Assembly: GCA_963691775.1 (NCBI GenBank)
Contig: OY829369.1
Coordinates: 2,976,001-3,040,000, forward strand
Source of the DNA: JAZBPO01 sp963691775
GTDB taxonomy: Bacteria > Pseudomonadota > Gammaproteobacteria > Pseudomonadales > Azotimanducaceae
Direction of reading: 5' to 3'
DNA: 64,000 nucleotides
Made by a program: the position numbers and the translations under genes. The notes below the pieces were generated by a model, which was not told the origin of the DNA, did not search any database, and saw only the letters and a program-made list of their open reading frames with translations. Positions within the stretch are counted from its first letter, which is position 1. The number at the start of each line of letters is the position of its first letter. Shown piece by piece: positions 23,139-31,526 of the stretch.

Positions 23139-24689
23139 TCAGACGATACGGCTGTCGTGCTTGCCCCAGTAGCGGTCCTTGAGCAGGCGCTTGTAGAGCT
23201 TGCCGGTCGGTAGCCGTGGCATCTCGTCGATGAAGTCGATGGACTTCGGCCGCATGTAGCCGGCCAGGTGCTCGCGCGTGTACGCGAGCAGCTCCTCTGC
23301 GAGCGCGTCGTCTGCGACCACGCCTTCAGCGACCTCCACCACTGCCTTTACGGCTTCGCCGAGATCCTCGTCCGGTACGCCGAATACCGCGACATCGGCC
23401 ACCTTGTGGTGCATCACGAGCGCGTCTTCGACCTGCTGTGGATACACGTTCACGCCGCCCGAGATGATCATGAACGCCTTGCGATCGGTGAGGTACAGAT
23501 ATCCGTCCTCGTCGACGTAGCCGACGTCGCCGAGCGCAGTCCAGGTCGGGTGCCGGGGGTGGATTGCCTCCGCCGTCTTCTCCGGCGCGCGGTGGTACTC
23601 GAAGGGAACTGCTTCCTGCTCGAAGTAGACGAGGCCCGCCTCCCCTGTCGTCAGCTCCTCGCCGTGTTCGCCACAGATGTGGATGACCCCGCTGGCCGCG
23701 CGACCCACGGACCCCGGGTGTTCGAGCCATTCCCCACTGGTGATGAAGGTTGAGCCGTTTGCCTCCGTGCCTGCGTAATACTCGAGGAGAACAGGCCCCC
23801 ACCAGTCGATCATCTGGCGTTTCACTTCCACCGGGCAGGGGGCCGCTGCGTGGATCGCGACTTCTAGGCTGGACGTGTCGAAGGCGGTGCGCACTGTTTC
23901 ATCGAGCTTGAGCATGCGCACGAACATGGTGGGCACCCATTGGCTATGCGTGATGCGGTGCCCCTCGATGAGGCGCAGCGCCTCGATGGGGTCGAACTTC
24001 TCCATCATCACCACCGTGCCCCCCAGGGACTGTGCGCCCATGCAATAGGCGAAGGGGGCTGCGTGATAGAGCGGCGCCGGCGACAGGTATCTGGTTCCCG
24101 CGGAGAACCCGTACAGGCTCTCGAGCACGGCGTTGATGCGCGTGCCCTCTCTGATCGACGCCCCGGTCAGCGGGCGCTTGATGCCCTTCGGGCGTCCGGT
24201 CGTGCCGGACGAATACAGCATTGAATCGCCGGCCGGTTCTCGGCCTCGGATCCGCACCGGGCTGTCAGAGACGGCTGCGTCGAGGTCCAGCCAGGGCGCG
24301 TCGCGGCCGCCTACCATGAGCCAGTGCTCGACGTTCCCACACAGGGAGGGCAGATTGTCTGCCACCTCGCGACGGGCCGACGATGAGAACACTGCGCGGG
24401 CGCCGCAGTCCTCGATGATGTAAGCCGCCTCCTCTGCCGTCAGGTAGCGGTTTATGCAGGTGAGGTAGAGGCCGGATCGGAACGCGGCCCAGGCGATCTC
24501 GAAGAACTTGAGGTGATTCTCCAGGAAGAGCGCGACATGGTCGCCTTGTGCGAGTCCGTGATCGGCAAGCCAGTTGGCGATGCGCAGCGAATTCGCGTCG
24601 AGCGTTGCGTAGTCGAGTACCTCGCCCGTACGCGCGTTGATCGCGGCGGCCTTGGTCGGCGTTTTCTGTGCCCAGATTCCCGGATACAT
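23139..24689 (-). CDS. AMP-binding acyl-CoA synthetase
   Basis: An ANL-superfamily ligase that activates a carboxylic acid via an acyl-adenylate to its CoA thioester. I start at the ATG at 24689 (516 residues, MYPGIWAQKTP); the frame stays open further but overlaps the divergent gene's leader. The P-loop SSGTTGRPKG is at 160-169, YYAGTEANGS is the adenine-binding motif, and the TALGDVGYVDEDGYLYLTDRK motif leads to the hinge and GGVNVYPQQVE. The C-terminal Lys region is LPRLPTGKLYKR-like (MPRLPTGKLYKRLLKD). The sequence most resembles long- or medium-chain/steroid-type acyl-CoA ligases, but the acid is not known. It is divergent from an SDR and thioesterase. Confidence 0.93.
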   Translation of the reverse strand: MYPGIWAQKTPTKAAAINARTGEVLDYATLDANSLRIANWLADHGLAQGDHVALFLENHLKFFEIAWAAFRSGLYLTCINRYLTAEEAAYIIEDCGARAVFSSSARREVADNLPSLCGNVEHWLMVGGRDAPWLDLDAAVSDSPVRIRGREPAGDSMLYSSGTTGRPKGIKRPLTGASIREGTRINAVLESLYGFSAGTRYLSPAPLYHAAPFAYCMGAQSLGGTVVMMEKFDPIEALRLIEGHRITHSQWVPTMFVRMLKLDETVRTAFDTSSLEVAIHAAAPCPVEVKRQMIDWWGPVLLEYYAGTEANGSTFITSGEWLEHPGSVGRAASGVIHICGEHGEELTTGEAGLVYFEQEAVPFEYHRAPEKTAEAIHPRHPTWTALGDVGYVDEDGYLYLTDRKAFMIISGGVNVYPQQVEDALVMHHKVADVAVFGVPDEDLGEAVKAVVEVAEGVVADDALAEELLAYTREHLAGYMRPKSIDFIDEMPRLPTGKLYKRLLKDRYWGKHDSRIV

Positions 24690-24799
24690 GTGATGTGTTT
24701 CTCCCTCACGTCCCGCGTTGATCGTGCCGCGGGTGCGCGCGCATGGACAAGTCGGCGGGCGCTGGTGTATCCCGGTGCCTCTTCGAAGGGAGGGTGAAG

Positions 24800-25579
24800 A
24801 TGACAAGATTGACCAGCGGTGACCGTTCGCTCGCGGGCCGCGTTGCCTTCGTTACCGGTGCGGGCAGCGGCATGGGGCGGGCCACGGCCTATCTTTTCGC
24901 GGACCTCGGGGCGCGCGTCGTGGCTACGGATCTGAATGAGGCGGGTCTTGCCGAGACCGTCGCTGCCATCGAGGGCGCGGGTGGTCAGGTCATGGGACGA
25001 CTGCTCGACGTCACCGACGGTGCGCAGTTCGATGCCACCGTGACAGAGGTGGGTGCGCATTTCGGCGGGCTCGACATTCTCGTGAACAATGCGGGCATCT
25101 CGCGCTTCACGCCTGTTGATGCTGACGACTACATGGAAATCTGGGACCGTCACGTTGCCGTCTTGTTGACCGCGCATGTGCGCGCGGTGCGCGCAGCGCT
25201 GCCGCTGCTGCGCGCGTCTGATGCCGCGCGGATCGTCAACATCGCTTCTACCGAAGGTCTGGGCGCAACGCCCATGGGATCGCCCTACTCGTCGGCCAAG
25301 ACCGGCGTTACGGGCCTCACGCGTTCGCTCGCGGTTGAACTCGGGCCGGAAGGCATCACCGTGAACTGCATCTGCCCAGGGCCGATCCGCACAGGTATGA
25401 CGGCGGCGATTCCGGACGAGCACAAGACCATCTATGCAAAACGTCGGACTGCGCTCAAACGCTACGGCGAACCGGAGGAAGTCGCACAGATGACCGTATC
25501 GCTGTGTCTGCCAGCGGCCAGCTTCATCACCGGCGCCGTGATTCCGGTGGATGGTGGCCTCATGGCACGCAACGCGTGA
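24800..25579 (+). CDS. SDR family oxidoreductase (FabG/BDH-like)
   Basis: A 259-residue SDR. I start at the ATG at 24800, where GGGAGGGTGAAG provides the ribosome binding site. The cofactor motif TGAGSGMG is at 19-26 with an acidic residue ending the second strand (VVATDLNEAG), which favours NAD(H). NNAG is at 97-99 and catalytic Ser150, Tyr163 and Lys167 are present (IASTEG; YSSAKTG). The C-terminus FITGAVIPVDGG is classical. The stop codon overlaps the GTG start of the thioesterase gene, so the two are translationally coupled. With the divergent acyl-CoA ligase they look like a fatty-acid or terpenoid-acid processing module. Confidence 0.92.
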   Translation: MTRLTSGDRSLAGRVAFVTGAGSGMGRATAYLFADLGARVVATDLNEAGLAETVAAIEGAGGQVMGRLLDVTDGAQFDATVTEVGAHFGGLDILVNNAGISRFTPVDADDYMEIWDRHVAVLLTAHVRAVRAALPLLRASDAARIVNIASTEGLGATPMGSPYSSAKTGVTGLTRSLAVELGPEGITVNCICPGPIRTGMTAAIPDEHKTIYAKRRTALKRYGEPEEVAQMTVSLCLPAASFITGAVIPVDGGLMARNA

Positions 25580-26061
25580 AAGAGCTGTCGCTTGCCGAGA
25601 CCTCGCGCGCGGACTATCCGTTCGCCTGCCTTTTCCGGGTCCGCTACTCGGAGATCGATGGCCAGCAGATCGTTTTCAACGCGCACTATCTGACCTGGTT
25701 CGATACGGCGCTGGGAGAGCTTTTCCGTTATCTGGGAATTGTCTACGGAACGGCTCGCGACGGTGCGGACCCAGTCGATTTTCATACCGTGCGCAATCTC
25801 ATCGACTACCACGCACCAGTGCGTTTTGATGAGGTCGTGGCGGTCTCCTGTCGATTGGGGCGTCTGGGCCGTTCCAGCGTGACTTTCGAGCTGGCCATCT
25901 TCGCGCGCGGTGACGAGGCACCGCGCGCAACGGGGCAGGTCGTCTGGGTCTGCGCGGGCGTGGGCGATCATGCTTCAAGGCCCATTCCCGATGACATGCG
26001 GGCGCGTTTCGAGGCCTTAAATGGCGAGACGCCGATCGAGGTCGACCCGGTTCGTATCTGA
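25576..26061 (+). CDS. Acyl-CoA thioesterase (hot-dog fold, 4HBT-like)
   Basis: A 161-residue hot-dog thioesterase starting at a GTG that overlaps the upstream SDR stop (GTGA). The strand-helix start FRVRYSEIDGQQIVFNAHYLTWFDTALGELFRYLGI is typical of the 4-hydroxybenzoyl-CoA thioesterase/YbgC group; the catalytic position after the YSEID segment is normally Asp and here is EIDGQQIVFNAHY, which keeps an Asp. The later strands VRFDEVVAVSCRLGRLGRSSVTFELAIF complete the fold. It should hydrolyse an acyl-CoA, probably one handled by the adjacent SDR and ligase. Confidence 0.88.
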   Translation: MKELSLAETSRADYPFACLFRVRYSEIDGQQIVFNAHYLTWFDTALGELFRYLGIVYGTARDGADPVDFHTVRNLIDYHAPVRFDEVVAVSCRLGRLGRSSVTFELAIFARGDEAPRATGQVVWVCAGVGDHASRPIPDDMRARFEALNGETPIEVDPVRI

Positions 26062-26097
26062 GTCCGGCGCAGCTGGAAACGAGGAGTTGGCAGCGCA

Positions 26098-27303
26098 GTG
26101 AGCAACGCGTCATCGTCAGTGCTCATGCTCGCCCCGGCATTGAAGGACTACGCCTGGGGGGACGATCGGTTCATCCAGGGCCTGCTCGGTGCGGTCCCGG
26201 ACGGGCGGCCCATGGCAGAGGCGTGGTTTGGCGCACACCCCCAGGGTCCGTCCACGCTTCCGTGCCACGATGGCGATACCCTCCTGGGGTTCCTCGAAGG
26301 GGAGAGCAGCACCGCATGGCTGGGACCCGCTGCAGGCATGCGCCAGGGCACATTGCCCTATCTCGCGAAGTTCCTGGCGGCTGCTCGGCCGCTGTCGATC
26401 CAGGTTCATCCGGATGATCGCCAGGCACGCGATGGCTTCGCGCGCGAAGACGCGCAGGGCATCGCGCGCGATGCGCCAAACCGCTGCTATCGCGATCCGT
26501 ATGCGAAGCCGGAGATCATCATCGCGCTCACGGAGTTTCAGGCCCTGTGCGGCTTCCGCAGTGACGAGGAGATTCGTGCAGCGCTCGAGCGCCATGACGT
26601 TCTGCGTGATCTGGCGCCGCTTTGTGGCCGCGGCTGGAATGGACAGCGCGAGCTCGTTTCGCACTGGTTCTCGCTCGACCGCGCGGAGGTGGACGGGCGC
26701 CAGCGGGCGCTCCTCGCGACGCTTGCAGGCCTGCGGGTCAGAACGGCTGCAGAGAATCTGCTCGTGGAACTTGCAGAGGCTGCGGGCGAGCAGGTCACTG
26801 CCGATCCCGGCTTGCTCTTCGCGCTCTTGCTCGCCCAGGTGCGCCTCCAGCCTGGCCAGGGTCTGTTCCTTCGGGCCGGTGTACCTCATGCCTATCTGAG
26901 TGGGGCAGGGCTGGAGGTCATGGGCGCATCGGACAACGTCCTGCGCGCCGGGCTCACAAGCAAGCACGTGGCGCCGGACGAGCTGGCTCGCATCGTGCGC
27001 TTTGCCGCGGGCGGGGCCTGGCGCGTTGACGGTGAGGTCGACGCCGCAGGATGGCGGGTCTATCGGACAGCGGCGACTGAGTTCGAGGTCGCAACGCGTG
27101 AAATGACCGTGCACCGACCGGTGGCGTGGCGCGCAGAGGGCCCGGAGCTGCTCATAGCCCTCGCCGGGGAATCAGAAGTTGAACTCCTAGCTGGCGAGAA
27201 GCGCGTTTCGCTCCGGCCCGCTTCGGGGGCATTCGTGGCCCATGACACGTTGACGCAGCTGCGCGGCGTGGGGCCTGTCGCTCGGGTGCGCGTGCCGCTT
27301 TGA
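26098..27303 (+). CDS. manA: Mannose-6-phosphate isomerase, class I
   Basis: A zinc cupin enzyme interconverting mannose-6-phosphate and fructose-6-phosphate, feeding GDP-mannose or mannose catabolism. The 401-residue protein begins with a GTG preceded by GAGGAG. Family blocks are YAWGDDRFIQGLLG, PMAEAWFGAHPQGPS, LPYLAKFLAAARPLSIQVHPDD (zinc ligands Gln and His), AKPEIIIALTEFQALCGF, and QGLFLRAGVPHAYLSGAGLEVMGASDNVLRAGLTSKH (zinc His and catalytic Arg). It is a stand-alone gene ending 10 bp from a convergent membrane protein gene. No GMP or PMM gene is nearby. Confidence 0.96.
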   Translation: MSNASSSVLMLAPALKDYAWGDDRFIQGLLGAVPDGRPMAEAWFGAHPQGPSTLPCHDGDTLLGFLEGESSTAWLGPAAGMRQGTLPYLAKFLAAARPLSIQVHPDDRQARDGFAREDAQGIARDAPNRCYRDPYAKPEIIIALTEFQALCGFRSDEEIRAALERHDVLRDLAPLCGRGWNGQRELVSHWFSLDRAEVDGRQRALLATLAGLRVRTAAENLLVELAEAAGEQVTADPGLLFALLLAQVRLQPGQGLFLRAGVPHAYLSGAGLEVMGASDNVLRAGLTSKHVAPDELARIVRFAAGGAWRVDGEVDAAGWRVYRTAATEFEVATREMTVHRPVAWRAEGPELLIALAGESEVELLAGEKRVSLRPASGAFVAHDTLTQLRGVGPVARVRVPL

Positions 27304-27313
27304 TCTGCGCTGG

Positions 27314-27853
27314 TCAGTGCATCCAGATCATGTATTGACCCGGGAGTACCCACCCAAGCGCTGCCAGAAAGACGATACCCGCGCACAGGCCGGCGCCCGT
27401 CAGGGCCAGTACCCTGCGGTGCAGAGCGGCGAAGCGCGCGTCATCTGACGCGTCGCGGGCGCCGTTGATCGCCGGGATCATCATCATGCTGCCCCACATG
27501 GCTGCGGTGAACAGCGCGGCGAGCGCAGTCAGCATCCCGCTGTATGCAGTGCCGAGAGGACTGCTCGGCGCCAGCAGGCCAAGACCGAGCGTGAGCGCGG
27601 CCCCGCCCCACGCGCCAAGCGCGTAGTAGCGGGGCCAGAATGCGCGCAGGAAGGTCGCTGCCGCCGTCTCCGGGAGCGTGCGGACGGCCACAGGCGCGGT
27701 TGTTCCTGCCGCAACAATGAGACCACCGATGAGCATTGCTGCGCTGCCAGCAACGAAAAGCAGAATGTAGGCGTCGGTTAGATCAGACATGAGGGTGGAC
27801 AAAAATTGGACGAGGGACCCAGAAGATAGCCCAAGGCTCAAACTGTCGTCCAT
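27314..27853 (-). CDS. DUF4149-like integral membrane protein
   Basis: A 179-residue membrane protein with about four hydrophobic segments (LLFVAGSAAMLIGGLIVAA; ALGAWGGAALTLGLGLLA; MLTALAALFTAAMWGSMMM; GAGLCAGIVFLAALGW). The pattern APVAVRTLPETAAATFLRAFWPRYYALG, then IPAINGARDASDDARFAALHRRVLAL, looks like the DUF4149/TMEM205 family, whose function is unknown in bacteria. The start is unclear: 27853 and 27790 (MSDLTDAY) are both possible and neither has a good ribosome binding site. It is divergent from coq7 across a 44-bp gap rich in A/T, where overlapping promoters are likely. Confidence 0.78.
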   Translation of the reverse strand: MDDSLSLGLSSGSLVQFLSTLMSDLTDAYILLFVAGSAAMLIGGLIVAAGTTAPVAVRTLPETAAATFLRAFWPRYYALGAWGGAALTLGLGLLAPSSPLGTAYSGMLTALAALFTAAMWGSMMMIPAINGARDASDDARFAALHRRVLALTGAGLCAGIVFLAALGWVLPGQYMIWMH

Positions 27854-27897
27854 TTTTCTATACGATAGCTGGACAGATAAGCGCGTGAGTAAACGAC

Positions 27898-28461
27898 TTG
27901 TCCGCTATCGAAACGCCGTTCGAAGGTGAACCGATCCGCGCCGCCGTGTGTGGCTTACCCGAGGCCATGCTGCGTGAACTTCGCAGCGACCATGCCGGCG
28001 AGCTCGGCGCGGTCTGGATCTATCGGGGTGTGCTCGCCGTGGCCCGCGACCCCGCACTGCGTGCGTTCGCTCAGGCGCACGAGGCGGCAGAACAGGCGCA
28101 CCTGGATTTCTTTCTTCAGGAACTGCCCGCACAGTGGCACTCGAAGCTGGCGCCGCTGTGGCGGATTGCCGGCTTTCTGCTTGGCGCTTTGCCGGCCTTC
28201 ATCGGGCCCGGAGCCGTCTATCGTACGATCGCCGCGGTGGAAGCCTTCGTTGATGAGCACTATCAAGTGCAGATAGACATGCTTGAGGGACGCGAGCGTT
28301 ACGCGTGGTTGCGTGATCGGCTGATTGCCTTCCGGGCCGATGAACTTCACCACCGTGACGATGCGCTTGCCCGGAGCGGCACAGGGGCGGGAACCGGCCT
28401 CTGGCGCTGGCTCGTGCATAACGGTTCTGCTGCAGGTGCCATGCTCGCACGGCGATTCTAG
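27898..28461 (+). CDS. coq7: Demethoxyubiquinone hydroxylase (Coq7 family)
   Basis: A carboxylate-bridged diiron monooxygenase that hydroxylates 2-polyprenyl-3-methyl-6-methoxy-1,4-benzoquinol in aerobic ubiquinone synthesis; it replaces UbiF in many Proteobacteria. The iron ligands are visible: Glu35 (LRSDHAGELGAVWIYRG), E65xxH68 (HEAAEQAHLDFF), Glu in EAFVDEHY (115-121) and E149xxH152 (ADELHHRDDA). Length is 187 residues with a TTG start; an ATG at residue 24 is an alternative that would still keep all ligands. The family N-terminus usually starts close to the LRxDHAGE block, so the shorter form cannot be excluded. Confidence 0.93.
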   Translation: MSAIETPFEGEPIRAAVCGLPEAMLRELRSDHAGELGAVWIYRGVLAVARDPALRAFAQAHEAAEQAHLDFFLQELPAQWHSKLAPLWRIAGFLLGALPAFIGPGAVYRTIAAVEAFVDEHYQVQIDMLEGRERYAWLRDRLIAFRADELHHRDDALARSGTGAGTGLWRWLVHNGSAAGAMLARRF

Positions 28462-28536
28462 ATCTTGCGGTGAGCTGAGCGGATCATGCGACGAATGTCG
28501 AGGCGCCCGACGGTTCGCTGCACGTAGAATCGCGCG

Positions 28537-29736
28537 ATGAGTCTGTATTCGACCCGCCCTGCGAGTGAGCTCGCACCCGAGATCGCAAAAGCGCCCCGGC
28601 CGCGGCGAGGCGAAGCCGCGCGCGCCGCTGCCCAGGATTGGCTCGAGGCCATGCCGGACCTCATGCGGAACCAGAACGTTCAGTTCTGGACGCTGCAGCT
28701 GGGCGGTTTCCTGGGCTGGGGAATGGCGTCGCTGGCGACGGGTTTGTTCTGGGGCATGAAACCTGCCTACAACCTCGCCATCCTTACCGGCGTCACGACC
28801 GGCATGCTTCTGACCGGTGTGCTGCGCGAGGCGTTCAAGAGCGCCTGGGCCCGGCCGCTCTGGTTCCGCTTCATCGTGCTTGTGGCTGGCTCCTATCTCG
28901 TTGCGCTGCTTTGGCAGGTCTCGAAGAACGTCGCGCTCTACGAGTTTTATGGCTTCTACCTTGAGACCGAGGAGAAGTGGCAGCCGCATCGCTGGATGGA
29001 CTACACGCGCGGCGTCATGTCGAGTTTCTACATTGTGCTCTGCTGGTCGGGTCTGTATTTCGGGCTGAAGTACTACCGGATGCTCACCGAGGAGCGCGCC
29101 CGCTCGCTGCGCGCGATGTCGAGCGCGCGGGAGGCTCAGCTCCGGATGCTTCGCTATCAGCTCAACCCCCATTTTCTCTTCAACACGCTCAACGCGATAT
29201 CCACACTGATTCTCGAGCAGGACACGCAACTGGCCAATCGTATGGTCACGCGCCTCTCCAGCTTCCTGCGTCACTCTCTCGACACCGATCCCATGGCGCG
29301 CGTACCACTGGAGTCGGAGGTCCACGCGCTGAGCCTGTACCTCGAGATCGAGCAGGTTCGCTTCGAAGACCGTCTGCGCTTGGATATTCGCATCACGCCG
29401 GCCGCATCACGGGCCCAGGTGCCGAGCCTGCTGCTGCAGCCGCTGGTCGAGAACGCGATCAAATACGCCATCGCAAGGCGCGAGGACGGCGGCACGATCC
29501 GCATTTTGGCTGACGTCGTGTCGGAACGCCTCGAGGTCGAGGTATCTGACGACGGACCGGGACTGCCAGCGGGTTTCGAGCTTGGCCGCGACGCGCGCGG
29601 AGTCGGGCTGCGCAATACAGCCGATCGCCTGCAGCAGGCCTATGGTAAAGATCACGAAATTCATCTTCTCCCGGCGGAGCCCACCGGACTCCGGGTGCTG
29701 ATCCGGGTCCCTTTCGAAAGCGGAGACGACGCATGA
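28537..29736 (+). CDS. LytS/AlgZ-type sensor histidine kinase
   Basis: A membrane sensor kinase of the His_kinase/PF06580 type, 399 residues. After a cytoplasmic N-terminus come four hydrophobic segments between about 50 and 180 with no large periplasmic domain. The phospho-acceptor His212 lies in the QLNPHFLFNTLNAI motif. The ATPase domain has LVENAIKYAI (N box), VSDDGPGLP (G1) and GVGLRNTADRL (G2). It overlaps the LytTR regulator gene by 4 bp (ATGA), so sensor and regulator form a standard pair. The signal is unknown. Confidence 0.94.
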   Translation: MSLYSTRPASELAPEIAKAPRPRRGEAARAAAQDWLEAMPDLMRNQNVQFWTLQLGGFLGWGMASLATGLFWGMKPAYNLAILTGVTTGMLLTGVLREAFKSAWARPLWFRFIVLVAGSYLVALLWQVSKNVALYEFYGFYLETEEKWQPHRWMDYTRGVMSSFYIVLCWSGLYFGLKYYRMLTEERARSLRAMSSAREAQLRMLRYQLNPHFLFNTLNAISTLILEQDTQLANRMVTRLSSFLRHSLDTDPMARVPLESEVHALSLYLEIEQVRFEDRLRLDIRITPAASRAQVPSLLLQPLVENAIKYAIARREDGGTIRILADVVSERLEVEVSDDGPGLPAGFELGRDARGVGLRNTADRLQQAYGKDHEIHLLPAEPTGLRVLIRVPFESGDDA

Positions 29737-30584
29737 CGCTGAGTGAGGCTCGAATGGATGCGAACACGCCATTGCGCACGATCGTCGTCGATGACGAATC
29801 CCTTGCGCGCCGTGGACTCAAGGTCCGCCTGTCGCAGCTCGACGGTGTGGAGGTCGTGGCGGAATGTCGCAATGGGCGCGAGGCGCTCGCGGCCATCGGC
29901 GAGCAGGCTCCGGACCTCGTCTTCCTTGATATCCAGATGCCTGGCCTCGATGGTCTTGGCGTAGTCCGCGAGCTGCAGTCGGATGACATGCCCCTTATCG
30001 TGTTCGTCACCGCTTACGATCACTACGCCGTGAATGCGTTCGACCTGCACGCCGTCGACTACGTGCTGAAGCCCGTCGAGGACGATCGGCTCGAGCAGGC
30101 TGTGCAACGCGCGCGAGCGCTGCGCCAGGGGCGCGATGCGACGAACGACAAGGCGCGGCTGCTGGGGCTGGTCCGGACCATGACAGGCAAGGGCGACGCG
30201 GATATCGAGACGCTCCTGGAGCATCCGGCGCGCGTTGAAGGCGCTGGCAAGCGTTGGCCTGAGAAGCTCACGATTCGCGATGGCAGCGAGACAACGCTTG
30301 TGCCCATGGACAGAATCGATTGGGTCGACGCCGCAGGCGATTACATGTGTGTACACGCCGAGGGCAAGACCCACGTGATGCGCAGCACCATGAAGGCTCT
30401 TGAGAGCGAGCTCGATCCGGAGCGTTTCGCGCGCATCCATCGATCGACAATCGTCAACATCGCGCGCGTGACGAAGGTGTGCTCGCACATTAACGGCGAG
30501 TACTTCCTGTCCCTCGATTGTGGTGCGCGTCTGAAGATGAGCCGTACTTACCGCGACCGCATCGAGGACATCCTTTCCGGCTGA
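29733..30584 (+). CDS. LytTR family response regulator
   Basis: A 283-residue regulator. Residues about 14-130 are a receiver with acidic Asp20/Asp21, phospho-acceptor Asp66 (VFLDIQMPGLDG), Thr in FVTAYD and Lys in VLKPVE. Residues about 185-282 are a LytTR DNA-binding domain (IDWVDAAGDYMCVHAEGKTHVMRSTMKALESELDPERFARIHRSTIVN). It is cognate to the overlapping LytS-type kinase. It resembles AlgR/LytR regulators, but no target promoter could be identified from the sequence. Confidence 0.95.
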   Translation: MTLSEARMDANTPLRTIVVDDESLARRGLKVRLSQLDGVEVVAECRNGREALAAIGEQAPDLVFLDIQMPGLDGLGVVRELQSDDMPLIVFVTAYDHYAVNAFDLHAVDYVLKPVEDDRLEQAVQRARALRQGRDATNDKARLLGLVRTMTGKGDADIETLLEHPARVEGAGKRWPEKLTIRDGSETTLVPMDRIDWVDAAGDYMCVHAEGKTHVMRSTMKALESELDPERFARIHRSTIVNIARVTKVCSHINGEYFLSLDCGARLKMSRTYRDRIEDILSG

Positions 30585-30686
30585 GCGCTTAGGCGCTGGT
30601 GGGCTGTGCCGCCGGCGGCGGCAGGACGCGCTGAGCGCGCGGCCGGAGCACGTTAGACTCTTCCCGATTCCTGGGGAGGGACGCAC

Positions 30687-31526
30687 ATGGCCTACGAGTT
30701 CACACGCATCCGCATCGAGCACGATGCGGGCATCTGCTTTGCGACAATCGACAACCCGCCGATCAACGTCATTACGCTCGAGCTTTTCGGTGAGCTCGCC
30801 CAGCTCGCCACGACCGTGGCCGCAGACGACACCGTTCGCGTGCTTGTGCTGCGCAGTGCGGACCCTGATTTTTTCCTCGCCCACTTTGACGTGACCGCGA
30901 TCCTCGACTTCCCGACCGATACGCCGGCGCGTCGCGAGGATACGCTCAACGACTATCACGCCATGTGCGAGACCTTCCGCACCATGGGTAAAGCCACTAT
31001 CTGTCAGATCGAAGGGCGTGTCGGAGGAGGCGGAAGCGAATTGTCGATGGCGTGCGACATGCGTTTCGGGGTGTACGGTAAGACGAAGATCTGCCAGATG
31101 GAGGTGCCTATCGGCATTCTGCCCGGCGGCACCGGTACGCAGCACCTGCCGCGTCTTGTCGGCCGCAATCGTGCACTCGAGATCATCCTCGGTGGCGATG
31201 ACCTCGACGCGGAAACCGCGGAACGCTGGGGCTATCTGAACCGCTGCTTCGAAGCTGACGAGATCGGCCCCTTCGTCGATGCCCTCGCGCGACGGATTGC
31301 CTCCTTCCCGGCCGATGCGATCCGCCTGGCGAAGGCGTCCGTCGATGCGGCCGAGGGACCGCTCGATGCCGGCATGAAGGAAGAAGCGTTCAATTTCCAG
31401 CAGACGCTGCGCACGGACGCCGCACAGGACAACATGCGGCGCTTCATGGCCGCGGGCGGCCAGACGCGTGAGGTCGAACTGCGCGTCGGCGCCGTCGCGG
31501 GAGAGATTGCTCGGAATTCAGACTGA
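30687..31526 (+). CDS. Enoyl-CoA hydratase/isomerase family protein
   Basis: A crotonase-fold protein of 279 residues. The oxyanion-hole regions are DFFLAHFDVTAI and EGRVGGGGSELSMACDMRFG. GGTGTQHLPRLVGRNRALEIILGGDDLDAETAERWGYLNR is the usual second half. The first catalytic Glu position of enoyl-CoA hydratase 1 is occupied around GGGSELSMACD, while the second (MPEVxLG in hydratases) reads QMEVPIGILPGG, keeping a Glu. A specific substrate cannot be assigned. Its 3' end overlaps the start region of a kinase-like gene, and a good GGGGAGGGA ribosome binding site precedes the ATG. Confidence 0.88.
   Translation: MAYEFTRIRIEHDAGICFATIDNPPINVITLELFGELAQLATTVAADDTVRVLVLRSADPDFFLAHFDVTAILDFPTDTPARREDTLNDYHAMCETFRTMGKATICQIEGRVGGGGSELSMACDMRFGVYGKTKICQMEVPIGILPGGTGTQHLPRLVGRNRALEIILGGDDLDAETAERWGYLNRCFEADEIGPFVDALARRIASFPADAIRLAKASVDAAEGPLDAGMKEEAFNFQQTLRTDAAQDNMRRFMAAGGQTREVELRVGAVAGEIARNSD

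Noticed and set aside
27955..29325. 456-codon antisense frame over coq7 and the histidine kinase
   Set aside because: Both plus-strand genes have intact catalytic motifs, and the antisense translation matches no family and is compositionally biased.
29661..31145. 494-codon antisense frame over the LytTR regulator and enoyl-CoA hydratase
   Set aside because: Both sense genes carry complete family motifs, while the antisense product has no recognisable domain.
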